NCBI RefSeq assembly: GCF_048771995.1
Contig: NC_133063.1
Coordinates: 6,088,001 to 6,152,000, forward strand
Direction of reading: 5' to 3'
Origin: Taeniopygia guttata
Lineage: Eukaryota > Chordata > Aves > Passeriformes > Estrildidae
DNA length: 64,000 bases
Positions within the stretch are counted from its first letter, which is position 1, and the number at the start of each line of letters is the position of its first letter. Position numbers and translations under genes: made by a program. A model generated the notes under the pieces. It saw only the letters and a program-made list of their open reading frames with translations. It ran no database searches and was not told where the DNA came from. This document shows positions 26,501 to 38,654 of the stretch, one piece after another.

Positions 26501-27240
26501 ATAATTGAAAGGGAATTTTTCTTTGGTCATACCTTTGAGCTAACAATGCTAGGCTAGGAAGGCAAGAGCCTCCAGGAAAATAACAAGCCAAGAGTTCTAC
26601 TTGAGGAGAGCTGGTACAAACATGAATTACACTCTCTGTTCTCACCTACAACAATTATTACTTTTTCCAGGGCAAGGGAATGGACTTTATTAGAGCACAC
26701 AATAACCTATGGCCAGTCTTTTAATTCTGAATTTACTCAATCCTTGTCAGGGTTGCCTTTTTGTTTGCATGGTAAGTCCAGAACAGAGAACACAGATAAG
26801 AGACATTAACTGACCTACATACCCTCTTCAAGCCTCAGGAAATTATCTGGATATTTTTCCACAGACAGTATTTTCCCACAAACAGATGTGCCAGTGAATT
26901 CCAATCACTTAATTGTTTTGGGGTGTTTTGGGGTTTTTTTGGTTGGCTTTTTTTTTTTTTTAAGGAAACACGGAAGCAGTCAGTTAGAGCTAAAAAACTT
27001 ACGACTTTTTCTTGCCCAGCCTGGTTTGAAATATAGTTTGAAATCAAGGGTACTGAGGTTATTAGATGTACCCACTGTAATAACTTAGTTTAGTTGAATT
27101 CTGATGGTTTCCTGAATGTCTCTAAGCTCTTACCACAGCATAACATGAAATGTTCCAAGCATTTGGGAAAAATAACAATTGTAACAAATCACTGCCTGAA
27201 CTAAAAAGTGGAACATACTTTGAAATTACTCTCCCTAAAT
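20563..27240. other. Intergenic DNA, no gene recognised
   Basis: Mostly AT-rich sequence with a (CA)n run at about 21777-21798. The interval 24760-25560 is richer in GC than its neighbours and has many overlapping 65-98-codon frames on both strands. None is recognisable, and none is favoured over the others. I cannot assign it to a repeat family. Confidence 0.45.
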
Positions 27241-27245
27241 ATCTA

Positions 27246-27297
27246 TATATAGGGATATACACACAGGCACACACACACACATATATATCCCTATATA
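27246..27297. repeat. (CA)n microsatellite framed by a 14-bp inverted repeat
   Basis: Arms TATATAGGGATATA at 27246-27259 and its reverse complement at 27284-27297 surround a 24-base CA-rich loop (27260-27283). It lies just beyond the likely end of the CHSY3 3' UTR. Confidence 0.85.
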
Positions 27298-27325
27298 AAC
27301 ATTTCTTTAAAATACAGAAATTAGT

Positions 27326-28469
27326 TTTATTATTTATTCTGTTGGTATTACTTTAAATACTTTACTTCATGAATCCACAATATGGCAACTTCAGGCTGTT
27401 TGGAGAGATAAATCTGAACACAGTCTTATAACCTCCACTAATATAAATATATTGGCAAGGAACTTTGACCAGCAATAGTAAATCTTGAAACTTAAATAAC
27501 TATTCTACAGTTACCTTAATTTTAACAACAAATTGCTACTGAGTACCAATATTCATGAAAAATGTAAAACAAAAAAATAGAGCTTTATCTTCTAACACTG
27601 AAGTGCAGCCTTATGAAAGGAATGTAAAAGAAAATTATGTATTACAGACTCATTGTAAAAAGAGAAAGAGCAACTTATACTATGTGTTTCAAAGTAAGAA
27701 CACTGTATACTTGCACTTTATCATAAATGACCATGTTGAGTCACTGTTTCTTCTTGCCTGTAAATGAAGGATGTTGGCTCAAATAATCTTCAAAGTGTAC
27801 ATAAGGATTTGATTGAATCCTGTTTGTTGTGAAAATAAAGTTCATTTATACTTTGACTGAATAACAGTGAGGAGTTTGTTTTAATAATAAGACATTTAAG
27901 GACCTTGGTAGCCAGTACCAGTTGTATTTGCAAGTAGCTCCTCAGCTTTACTCTTTTTTTTCAAAAATAAAGGTATAGTTATAGTTATTCATTTACTTTA
28001 AAAATTCTAAAGATGAAGAAAAGTAGCGTTTATACATATAAGTCCTCATATAAATTATAAAACTCAAGTTTATCTTAGAGAGTTCCATCCCCAGAAGAAG
28101 CATAAAGCACTTTTGTGGTACTTTCACCAGTAAGTATTTGTATCACATCAAATCTGAGAAATGCAACAAAGATGATACCGAATCCAAAAGCTGAAAGACA
28201 ACATTCTTCTAATACAGTCTCTTGTGATGAATATGCTCCGTGGGCTTGTATGATTTCCATGACAATACTGAATTTCAAATACAGGAAATATAAAGGAATT
28301 CACCTCACCATTTCAGTAGGTATAAGAAACATCAGTGAACAGCAGAGTCAGCCCGTTTGAGGTCAACAGTCTTTGGAAGACTATAAGGAGGGAGTTTAAA
28401 ACTACAACAGCAAAATCAAATAACAGCAATGAGGTAAACTCCCCTAAAAAGGCCAAATAGGCTGAGTTG
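27326..28469 (-). other. CHSY3: Probable CHSY3 3' UTR with candidate poly(A) signals
   Basis: This is the sequence downstream of the CHSY3 stop on the minus strand. The first canonical AATAAA hexamers on that strand are two closely spaced copies at 27333-27338 and 27326-27331, which would give a 3' UTR of about 1.15 kb. Weaker variants (TATAAA, GATAAA) occur nearer the stop at about 28030-28075. The end point is an inference and needs transcript data. No other gene is seen in this stretch. Confidence 0.45.
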
Positions 28470-30035
28470 TCAGGAGAGAGTCCAATTGTACCTGACACCC
28501 AAATGTTTCTGTAGCCAGAGTCCAGCGAGCTGCATGGTAGAGGCAAATGTACTTGCTTTGGACCCTAAGCACATTTTATATTGTTTTGGATCTAAATTGG
28601 GGTCACACTGAACAGGATGAAAAATATGGACAACTCCTACTTCCTGACTTCTGAAAGCCTTCAAGCCAGATGTTATCACTTTAGTAAAGAGATCTACATC
28701 CTCAAGTCCCCAGCCTTGAATTGAGGTATCAAATCCACCAGCAGTAAGTAGATCACTTTTGTAAATACAGGTAATTCCAAATCCATACTCCCTCCAAAAT
28801 CCAGTTCTTTTTGTGAAAACAAAACTACTGTCAGCTGGAGGGTTGCCTCCATATATTACTTTTGGATCGTATTGGCTGAAGATGATAGGGTAGTAAACCT
28901 GTTCTCCCTGAATAGTGTTATCTCTGCATCGCTGGAGAAAGTCTGATGTGAATACCAGATCAACATCACAGAACAGCAGCAAAGTGTCATTGTCAAAATG
29001 AGACGAGGCCATCTCAAGAGCTAAACCTCTAGAAAACTTTCCTGACATTGGAATCAGGGTCATATCTGCCTTGGGATACTTAATGCTGTATTCTTTCATT
29101 AGCTCTATGTGTTTGCTAGAGTCTTGGCCTGAATCAGAACTGAAGAGAATTATTGCCAGCTTTACATTCTGTTTGGGAATGAGACAAGTCTTCTCAAAAT
29201 TATCCATAAATCTTGAGAAAGTATCAAATCTTCCCGTGATAGGGACAAGAATATGTATTTTCTTGTCACTGTGTCCCCTGATGTCTTTGGTGCCTTGGAA
29301 TGACGAGGAAAAAATCTTTAAAGAATTTGAAAGGAAAGAGAAAGATTGAGTGTCACTGTTGGTATCGTCCAGCAAGCTTTTTACATCCAGCTCCTCTGCT
29401 TCTTTGAAGAAAGGTTTGCTAAACAATTGCTGAAGGTAAGCATGACGTCTCACTGGAACTGTAACTTTCCTTCCTTTGTGCCTTTTATACAAAAGGAGTA
29501 AATCCAGGATGTACTCTACTCCATGCAGAGGATCTACCCTGCGGTACCCATACTGTATTTCCTTGAAATCAATGAGCCTACCTCTAGATCTGGAGTTCTC
29601 ATTTATCATTTCCATGACCTGCATCACAGTATCATCCAGTGCAGCCCGCAGGACGCTGCTCAGGCTCTGCCGGGGTGGCTGGTTCTCCACCATTGAGTAA
29701 AGAAACTTTCCTGTCAGGAACTCCCACTCAATGACTTCATCCCTTTCACGAGGCTGGAAATTATTGAAAGATGGCACAAATCCCAGCTGCTGATCTTCCT
29801 TATTTACTTCAGTGTTACTGAGCTTACTCATCAGGACACTTTCTCGATGGAGCTGGATGGTCCGATGGCGCAGTTCGGAAATTTTGCGACTCAGTATGTA
29901 ATTGTGCAGCCTATATTGATAGGCAGGTCTTTTGTTCGGATGAAGTGTTATGGCTGTGTGGATCTTGCTGTTGTGAAGATCTTGAATGTAACCCTTGCGG
30001 TTGTGTTCATAGTTTTCGTGGAACAATTGCTGCAT
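28470..30035 (-). CDS. CHSY3: CHSY3 terminal coding exon (chondroitin sulfate synthase 3, C-terminal 521 residues)
   Basis: Encodes the C-terminal 521 residues of a chondroitin synthase, a type II Golgi membrane enzyme that adds GlcUA and GalNAc alternately to the growing chondroitin chain, usually in complex with CHSY1, CHPF or CHPF2. Seen in the translation: the family block MQQLFHENYEHNRKGYIQDL at residues 1-20, the metal-binding DVD of LLLFCDVDLVF at 357-359 (28959-28967), the GalNAc-transferase signature GWGLEDVDLF at 441-450, and HIFHP at 470-474. The ending ASTFASTMQLAGLWLQKHLG, then VRYNWTLS, matches CHSY3 and not CHSY1, whose tail differs. N-glycosylation sequons lie at N349 (NDT) and N517 (NWT). 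The first ATG is an internal codon, not a start: an in-frame TAG that is part of a splice acceptor lies directly before it, and the family has this Met after VWSYE at a phase-0 junction. The frame is intact to its stop. The N-terminal third (transmembrane anchor and most of the glucuronyltransferase domain) is in exons outside the window. Confidence 0.97.
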   Translation of the reverse strand: MQQLFHENYEHNRKGYIQDLHNSKIHTAITLHPNKRPAYQYRLHNYILSRKISELRHRTIQLHRESVLMSKLSNTEVNKEDQQLGFVPSFNNFQPRERDEVIEWEFLTGKFLYSMVENQPPRQSLSSVLRAALDDTVMQVMEMINENSRSRGRLIDFKEIQYGYRRVDPLHGVEYILDLLLLYKRHKGRKVTVPVRRHAYLQQLFSKPFFKEAEELDVKSLLDDTNSDTQSFSFLSNSLKIFSSSFQGTKDIRGHSDKKIHILVPITGRFDTFSRFMDNFEKTCLIPKQNVKLAIILFSSDSGQDSSKHIELMKEYSIKYPKADMTLIPMSGKFSRGLALEMASSHFDNDTLLLFCDVDLVFTSDFLQRCRDNTIQGEQVYYPIIFSQYDPKVIYGGNPPADSSFVFTKRTGFWREYGFGITCIYKSDLLTAGGFDTSIQGWGLEDVDLFTKVITSGLKAFRSQEVGVVHIFHPVQCDPNLDPKQYKMCLGSKASTFASTMQLAGLWLQKHLGVRYNWTLS

Positions 30036-30058
30036 CTAGAAAGAGAGAGAGAGAGAGG
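30036..30058 (-). promoter_or_regulatory. CHSY3: Splice acceptor of the CHSY3 last exon, with a (CT)n polypyrimidine tract
   Basis: Read on the minus strand, a run of about eight CT units is followed by TTTCTAG and then the first codon of the exon. The AG is at 30036-30037. The polypyrimidine tract is a dinucleotide microsatellite, so its length probably varies between individuals. The junction is phase 0, in agreement with the conserved CHSY family exon boundary. Confidence 0.9.
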
Positions 30059-33000
30059 GGTGTAGGGGGAAAGAGACATTAAGTTGAAGTGCTTCTACCC
30101 AAATAAAGGACTCACAGTGGTTATTATTACATATTCTTATAGATCATGGTTATATTTAGGCATAGACTTTTAAAGCATTCAGTAGAAAACAGTTACATTG
30201 TTTTGGTCTGAGTTTCAGTAGTGTCCAAGTAAGCAAATACTGTCCTATATCTAAAGAGAATGTCAGTTATCTTGGGTTTACCTTCATTTTTTCCAGCTGC
30301 AGAACTATGGGAAATGCCTAGGCATAGCTCTGTGGGTAATATTTCTGAGTCCATAGGTGCTATGCATGAACTACTGACTTCACTTCAATCTAAACCCCAA
30401 TTAGCGCAGATCCTTAATGAAAGGTTAGCAACATTTTTTTAAAGAGCACCCTGTGTTTGTGTCTGTGGAGCACAAAGCTGATTGTACTGTTATATGCAAA
30501 TAGTTGGTGCTGCTTAACATTAAAAAACTGAATGGCCTTTACAAAACTTTTACTTTTCATGTTGACAGAGAATTCAATAATTGAAATAAAACCATTTGAA
30601 TATACATTTTGTAAGGCCCACATATAATAGGGTATGTCAATTAAGCAATTGATTGTGATAGTGATTTCCAATTTATTTCTGTAGCAAGAAAAGACATTCT
30701 ACTTCTGTCAAATTAGTAATTGCGATATAGTGAAGAGATACATTTTGTGGCTGACAGGTATAGGATCCAAAATATCTGGCCTTTATACTTTCTGTGCTGA
30801 CAACTAAACTATAAGCAAATCATAAAACTCTCTTTGACTCAGTTTCCTCCCTAGAAGACAATTTAGTTCATTATTAATGTGATGAGTATTTATTCTTAAA
30901 TGGAAAATAATATGGAGTAGTAAACTACCGATATCACAAATACACCTAAAACCTGCTGCTCTTCACTAACACCTAATAACTCTAGAATTATTTCCCATGA
31001 CTAGCAGATAAAGGAGAAAAGGCTGGGATTTTTTAAATCTGCAAACAGATTGGTCTATAATTAATACCTCAGGAAAATATGCTAATTAGATAGAAAATGT
31101 TGTTCAATAATGTGCTTTAAACTTGAGCTATAATCAAATTCTGAGATGGGTATTGAAGTTTGTCTTTTATACACTGAAGAAATCAGGAGAGGTAAGTCCT
31201 GACTGCACAGTATATCAGACTCAAAACATTTAGCTCATTTTACTTCAATTCTTTGAAGAACAGAATCTTTGATACTGGAAGTAATATTAAGAATAGGGCA
31301 ATAAATGTAAAATAACTCCTAACAAAGGTAAGAATCATGAAAGCTATGAAAAGTCATTAGTACGTACAAGACATAAACATTGTCACAGTTATAAAAACAG
31401 AACTTTAATACAGAACTCCTGGAGTGCCTCTCCCATCTCATTCAGACCCCAAATGCCTCTGGCTTGAGCAAACATGGCTGCTACTATTACTCAGATTAAA
31501 ATTTTTGAGGTTAGTCATATAACATATAGAAAAGCAACAGATACGTTCTGAGAAATACCTCAAGCTATGTTAAATTTGCCTCTAATAAAACAGGTACCTC
31601 TGTTATATTAAAGTGAAAATTAATGTGAAAGAAACATACAAAGTCACAACATGACTCACAGACCCCTTATTCACAGAACCTACCTAAATCTCTCTGAGAA
31701 CATTTGTTCTGTCTTGAAGTGTGGGTGTTTTGTTTGCTACATGAGATAAGATGAACCAGGGACATGAGGGTTTAGCTGATTTCCTTGTAATCACACAGGA
31801 ATCAACATCATCAGGCCTGTTAGTGTTTTAATTAGCAGTGCTGAAAAAAACTGAAATATGGCTTTCTTGAGGATTAGAGATGGTTGCTGGCAGGACAGGT
31901 GGATTAGAGATTGAGAGGGAAAACAGTGTTTAGGAAAGTGCCGGGTGATGGCATTTGCTCTTTTGAAAAGCTATTTTCTTTTCTTGCTGTACAATTTACA
32001 TTTTGAATAATGAGAAAAGAACAGCTGATCTGGCTAAATTTCCAGCTCTCCCTTCCTGGTCTGTTTTACTTAAAATTGAATGGTGTGAACTCTGCAAGGT
32101 GACTATGCTTTTGCATTGTCCACTTTTTCTGCAAAAAGCTGAAGGCATGATTTTTACATCTAGAATTGCATAGTAAAATGCCCTTAAAGGAAAACAAAGA
32201 AAATGTGCAACGTTGAAAACAAAAGAAAGAAGGGGAGGTGGTTTACATGACTTTCTTTTCTAAGTTGTCTAATGAAGAATGCTATTTGAGTATAAATTAA
32301 ACAACCATTAATTTACCCATTTACAACCATTAACACCTTTACACATTACATTTAAAGTACATGATTTCTCACAGTTAAGCATATGAAAGTTTTATGTAAA
32401 GTAGTAAAATGCATTTTATCCAAAAGATTTCCAACAAATGACATATTGCTGCAAAGCTAAATGCTGTCCTCCAACTGTGCAAATTCTTCTGTTACCCTTG
32501 ACTTATTACAAAATCAGCTTTACAGAAGACTAATTAGCAGCACTTATTTAACAGTAATATTCTGTTGACATAAATACTGCATTTTTCGCACATTCCAATT
32601 TCAGATTCCTGGGTTTATTTGATATGCTCCACTGAAACCATGGAGAGAAGATATACTCCATTATAATAATGATTTCGCTTTTGATAATCAACAACAGATT
32701 AAAAGTACCAATTCAAAACAATTAAATCAACTCAGTAATGCAGTACTATCACATATGTGGAAAAACTACTAATCCACTTTCAGTTGTGTTACTGATAACT
32801 TTTAATAGCTCCTGATTTGGAGAAAACAGAACAAACATAAAACTGAAAGCATCAACACACTTCCTGAAGATACCCTGTTTTAATCTTGGTGCAGAAATTT
32901 GTTCTTAATGTTGCAAGAAAAAATGTCGTTTTACAATTCAATTTACTAACATCTTAATGAAAGCAATTCAATTTGATTCTTATTTTGCTTTGAAATTTCT

Positions 33001-33530
33001 AAGCAAGATGGTGAAGCCCAGAAGGCAAAAGGAAGGATGATTAAATTTCCTGGAAAATAAATTTGTGTGTGCATCTGAATTAAAAAATGCAGCCATAAAT
33101 TATCTGGCAAAGGAGGTGGGTTTAGAAGTGGCAAGATTTATTGACTATAAATTAAAATTATTCAGCATGGTAAGAGTAAACCTTCTTGCAAAAGTTTTCA
33201 TGATAGTGAATGGCAAGGTAATAAAATGCCAGATTAAATTCTGCGTAGACAAATGCAAAGTACATATGAAGAACAGAATCCTAACTCTACCTGAAGAATG
33301 TCAGACTGTGCAAACTGTTAGGACTCTGGGAAGAAAACCCAGTCTACACAGTATGCAGTTCTGTGTAGGTATCACACAGAGGTTCAGCAATGATGAAAGG
33401 AAAAGGAAATAACATGAGGACAAGTCTAGAGTGAACCAGAAGCTTCATTACATGGTTGTGTCCATAGCACAGCATCTTGAAGACTGTGGCCAGGCACCTT
33501 GTCAGTATCGTGCCATCTGAAACTGATAAC
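30059..33530. other. CHSY3 intron, proximal part; no gene recognised
   Basis: AT-rich sequence directly upstream of the last exon on the minus strand. Short open frames occur, but none resembles a known protein and none has convincing exon borders. I saw no recognisable repeat. By comparison with other vertebrates, where the intron before the last CHSY3 exon is very long, this and everything to position 64000 is expected to be intron. Confidence 0.6.
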
Positions 33531-34168
33531 ACAGAATTATAGAATGTCAAAGGTTGGTAGGGACCTTAAATATCATCTAGTTCCAACACCTCTGCCATGG
33601 GCAGAGATATCTTCCACTAGACCAGGTTGCTCAAAGTATTATCCAACCCTGCCTTTAACGGTGTCAGTGTTGGGATATCCACAACCTCCTTTGAACAACC
33701 TGTTCCAATATCTCACAACCCTCACAGGAAAGAATTTCTTCCTAACCTGTAGCCTAAGTTTTTCCTCTTTCAGTTTGTACCCATTACTCCTTGTTCTATT
33801 AGTACAACCCCTGAAGAGTTGTTCTCTGGCTTCGCTGTAGGCTTCCAGATGGCAGAAGGCTGCTATGAGGTCTCCACGCAACTTTCTCTTCCATAGAGTG
33901 AGCAGCCCCAACTTTCTCAGCCTTTGTACCTCTTATCAACCCTGTGTCCTCCTCTGCACTTGCTCCAACAGTCCCATGTCCTTCCCATGTTGGGGGCTCA
34001 GAACTGGCACTCCAGGTGAGGTGTCATCAAAGCAGAGCAGAGGGGCAGAATCCCCTCCCTCTTCTGCTGCCCACGTCACTTTGGATGCAGCCTAAGATCC
34101 CGCCGGCTTTCTGGGCTGGAAGTGCTCATGGCCAGGTCATGTTGAGTTTGTCATCAACCGTCATGTGA
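33531..34168 (-). mobile_element. CR1 LINE, 5'-truncated, with 3' tail
   Basis: The left border has ACAGAATTATAGAATG, the reverse complement of the CR1 tail. It is followed by GGTAGGGACCTTAAATATCA, CTGCCATGGGCAGAG, ACCAGGTTGCTCAAAG, GAATTTCTTCCTAACCTG and GAGGGGCAGAATCCCCTC. The minus-strand translation at 33639-33911 reads KLRGDLIAAF and VRYWNRLFKG, the counterpart of the CR1 reverse-transcriptase C-terminus (KRRLRGDLIA, VVRHWNRLPR). It lies inside the CHSY3 intron in the same orientation as the gene. Confidence 0.9.
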
Positions 34169-37100
34169 GTACAAAGGTACTAACCAAGGTACACCGAACC
34201 TTGGCACAAAGGTACACCCCATGATTACACATCTGGATCATTAAATAAGCAGGTAACTAGGGCAAAAGAGAGAAATCCAAAGAGGGCCAACCCTGAGATC
34301 AATGGAGTCAGTGAGCACCATAAGAAAAATTTATAGGAATGGTACCACCTCTTCTAACATAAAGAACTATGACACTTACAAGGATGCATTCAAGATCTGG
34401 AAACAGAAAAGGAAATAATTACATGGCTCAAGCACAGCTGCTAACAGTAAAATTTTGGATCACTTTAATGAGCAAAGCAACAGCTTAGTGGGAAACTCCA
34501 ATCATTGCTATCTAGAACTCCTGGAGCCCCAGCTGAAGATATATCACAATACTTCCTTATTGTCCTGTACCCCTGCCTGAGTGTCTTCTACCAATTACCC
34601 CAGAGAGAGATATTTTGCCAAATGAACATTTAGTTTGACATGATACAACCAATTTATGTTCACTGAAAGCAGTGAATGGGAGAATTTGTCTTCAATTCAA
34701 TATAATACCTGGAGGCCCAACATTTTATCTTTTCACATTGCATGACTTTGGGACTTTTCTGAATAGTTTGCTGTCTTCTGAATGGCTCTTACAGCACAAC
34801 TAATGCAAGAGTTGGCACGGACTTCTGATTGCCTTTTTCCATGCCAGCTGAAACTAGAAGTTGGCAAGAAATACTAATGATCTAATCATGCTCTGAGGAA
34901 CTCTGAACTGCAAGCAGGAATTTAAAAAATTATAAGAAAGAAATCAGAATTATTGTGGCAGAAAAATACAATAGCTAATACACAAGCACAAAGTAATTTG
35001 CATTGCAATCTCTGAAATCATTGTAATTGCTGTGATTTAGTGATGTAATAAAAAAGGAAGGTTCTTACTGCATATACACAAAAGCCCAAACCTACCAACT
35101 TTATTATTGGAAGATTATCACATATGAAAAGAGTAAATGCAAATGGTGCTTTTTAAATTAACATGATTTTTCTTTGAGCATTAAAAACATTTAACACAGA
35201 AGACATTAAATTTAATCCTCCATTCACTCAAGATGTTCTTAAATCCACGTGAGTGCTAAACTGGACTTTTAATAAATGTAGAAATAAGATGAACAGGAAT
35301 TATACTGGTCTTTCTTCCCTCTGCTCTTTAGAGTTTAGCTCTGCTAAAGATGATTTATTCACTGCTGTGAGTGAATTCAAGGGACATATCATCCATATGA
35401 AGTACATATGTAGATCTACCATGTTTGAGAGGACACTGTTTTGCTGAACAGTGGGAAGTTGAGTGCTTAAAAAAAATTCAGATGACTATAGGCACATTAG
35501 GATGGTCTCAATAACATGTACTATAATAAAATGCAACACTATGCCACAGGTAATCTAAATTTCTGGACAAGAAGACAGATCTGAGCAGGTTAGTTTTGAT
35601 GTTCTGAGAAATACTATAAGCCTGGATAAGATAAGGATTAAGACTGCAATTATGAAATGCATATGAACTAGATAACAGAGAAGCAATAACAAGCTATGTA
35701 CAAGTGAGGAATTATCAGTTTGGAGGGAAGTTATTACAGAAGCTTCTAAGAATTGCTATAGTTCCCAGTGACACTGGCACAAAATAATAAGACACTGCTC
35801 CTGACACACACTCGAGGACATTGTGACCAAATGGGAAGAGAAGACAACTTGTAAGAGCCAGAGAACTTGAAAATTACAAAGTTGTGGAAATTAAGTCATT
35901 ATAATAAAACAACACATATAATGCTGTACCCATGGCTGTAAGAGGTAGGTGATGACTAAATATCTTGGGAAAATGGACTTTTTAAACTAGAAATAATTGA
36001 CATACAAAGAAAACATGAGAATATTATCAGACAGTAAGGTGACATGAAAAGATTATGAAAATTCAGTGTGAATCCTCTGCAGAAAAGGGACACAAATTTA
36101 GTGTTGCATTAGTCAGAATATTTCAGAAAGACACAATAAACAATTTCACACAATTCTGACTTGCATTTTTATCAATGCATTGGACAAATCAATGCAAAAG
36201 AAACTTGTCAGGACTTTTCTAATTTAGCTTGTAAATAGACAAGTTAAACAGCACTGGTATACAAGGACAGCAGCATGCATGGAAAGAAACAGAAAAATGT
36301 CTTAAATTACCCTGGGCATTATCTAAGTGAACCAGTTGTGGGAAAGGCTGCATTTTAATAGGCAGCAGATTTAACGAAGGAAGTCTTTCAGCCTTCTCAG
36401 GTTTGGACTGCCTGTGTCACTAGCCCCCCTTCTTTAGAACAAACCAGCCTTTAGAAGAGAAGTAGCAGGGTAATGTGGAAGGGATGACAGGTTAAGAAGC
36501 TGGTAATAACAGTTCCTGTTACAATGAACAGCCCCCTGCACACTGCCAATTTTCCCATTAGGATGTGAAATGGAAATGGCTGACTCAGCAGTTTTGATGA
36601 TGCCAAAGATCTGACTCATTTCCTGTTCTGGATGAGTGATCTCGGAGAAGGTATAACTAATTTTCCTATCATAGCTTAAGCTTAATGTATCTCAGTGATG
36701 TTCAGACTTGTGCTTGCTCCTACATACTCAGTCACTGAGAGAGCTCAGCAGAGAAAAGCAGATTCTGTTATCAGGGTGTTTCACAGACACCAAAAAATGC
36801 ACTGGGACCAGCTACATGTTTACACCATAACTTTTGGGAGGTGAACATGCCCTCCATGGCGTTAAACCAATACCCCTGCAGTCCAGCAGTTAGAGCCATC
36901 TGCAGTTTGGCCATTGTTTGCCTCATTACAGAAGATGGTTTACCACAGTAGCATTGCCATTATCACATCCAGGTGACATCCCTCAGCATGTATGTACTTC
37001 ATGTCCTTATGAACACCTTGGCGGGGCATATGTGCTTCCTTAGGTAACAGCTTGATGCTAAAAACTTTTCCAAATGCTGTAATTGTTCTCTGGCTTCCAC

Positions 37101-38654
37101 ACATCAAGCAAAGGAGCAACCCACCCTTCCTGAACCCAAATCTCCGATGACCTCAGGGCCATATTCCAAACAGGATCTTGCCAAGGTTCCTGCCCTCAAT
37201 AAAAGATGCTTCAGCTCTGTTACAACCAAATACTCTTCCCGGGCATGTCCCATACAGTATGAGAATTTATTAATAAGTGGAATTTCACAAATTTAGTTAA
37301 TCAATGATTAATTCTTTCAGCATTTGTATCAAGCCACTAAAATATTCCATTGTTAAAAATAACACACATTACATTATTGTCTACTAGTTAGCTATAACCT
37401 GCCTCAAGTACAATTTATAAGAAACCCTAGCTTTTTATGTACATGCTTTATTATTTACAGAATTCATACTATATATTAAAAGCATTGTAAAATTTGACCA
37501 CAAAAGTAATACATAATCTTTTACACCAACACATCTTCAGTGCAAGACACTAAACCTTCCTGAAGGCTCATAAATAGCAATGCACCAGAGCATTCATTTA
37601 CCAATATTTTTTCCTACATTATTCTTTTGAACATATGTAATGTACATATTCTAATGTACATATGTACATTAAATACATATTTCTTCCTTAATACTTTTTT
37701 TAATACAGAGTTGAGAAAAATGCTTAATCATTAAGGATCAAAAGAAGAAGGAAGTTATTTTGCCAACCCCTTACCCTGAAGTATAGTCCTGAAGGCAGTT
37801 TACCATGACTATTTAACCATAAGACTACAAAACAAATTTTTGTGTTAGCAAAATAAAAATTATTAAAGTCTTAGTGTGCCAATGGAATAATTTATTAATT
37901 TAAGTGAAAATTACAATTAACTCTATTACATAACACATGTATGCAAAGTGTGTAAGTACTTTTATTTCATAGTCTGTCCCTTTCTCACTATGTGACACAT
38001 TTGACCATATAGAGGCAGAAATATTAAATCTGTCAAATATTAGTCTTCAATGTGCACAACAGAAAAATATGGAAAAAGTCTTTAAGGTTATATATTTAGA
38101 CAGAAATATCAAGTTCTACCCTCTGTGTTAAGGAAAAAAAAGATGAAAAAGTTATTTGATGACTAACCATAATTTCTGAATTGCTTATGTGTTGTGACCT
38201 AAAGTAGTATATTTGTTTAATGATAAACTTTTCTAAAATATGTTATCATGCATTTGTGTATCTGACCAAAGATTTGAATACCGTAATTATGAGCATGAGC
38301 ACTGTATGCATGAGCACCACAAATACTGATTCCACATACACAAATTCTATAGAAATTGGAAATTTTGCTTTTTTTTTGGGTACTTTGTGAGTAGTGTCAC
38401 AGTTGAACTAGCAACTCACCCCACTTAACAGGATTACCCCAGAGGGACTTTTTACTGAGAAATTTCCCTTTTGTTACACCAACAAAGATCATATGCTTTT
38501 CACTCCCACTCAGTAGTCCTCGTATGTTTACATTCCCTCCTACAAAAAAATCCACACTTCTAAAGAAAACATCCAAATACTGACAGCTAGTGTGGTGAAC
38601 ACTTTTTAGCATGGATATACTCAGCACTCCTCAGAGCATTACAGAAGAGAGTAG
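34169..38654. other. CHSY3 intron, no gene recognised
   Basis: AT-rich sequence. A GC-richer block at about 36700-37250 ends in CTCAATAAAAGATGCTTC (AATAAA at about 37199) and might be repeat-derived, but I cannot name it. A 20-bp palindrome lies at 37652-37671. No convincing exon was seen. Confidence 0.45.
37652..37671. repeat. Perfect 20-bp palindrome
   Basis: TAATGTACATATGTACATTA is identical to its reverse complement. A related TAATGTACATAT copy lies just upstream at about 37638. Confidence 0.9.

Noticed and set aside
28313..28546. Minus-strand 77-codon frame overlapping the CHSY3 3' end, and plus-strand frames at 29071-30065
   Set aside because: These are alternative-frame and antisense shadows of the CHSY3 exon and its 3' UTR.
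30033..30035. The ATG at the start of the CHSY3 frame as a translation start
   Set aside because: It sits exactly at a splice acceptor and corresponds to an internal Met in the family. Using it would lose the membrane anchor and most of the N-terminal domain.
33065..33412. 115-codon plus-strand frame
   Set aside because: No recognisable domain and antisense to CHSY3 within its intron. Probably chance, although conservation was not tested.
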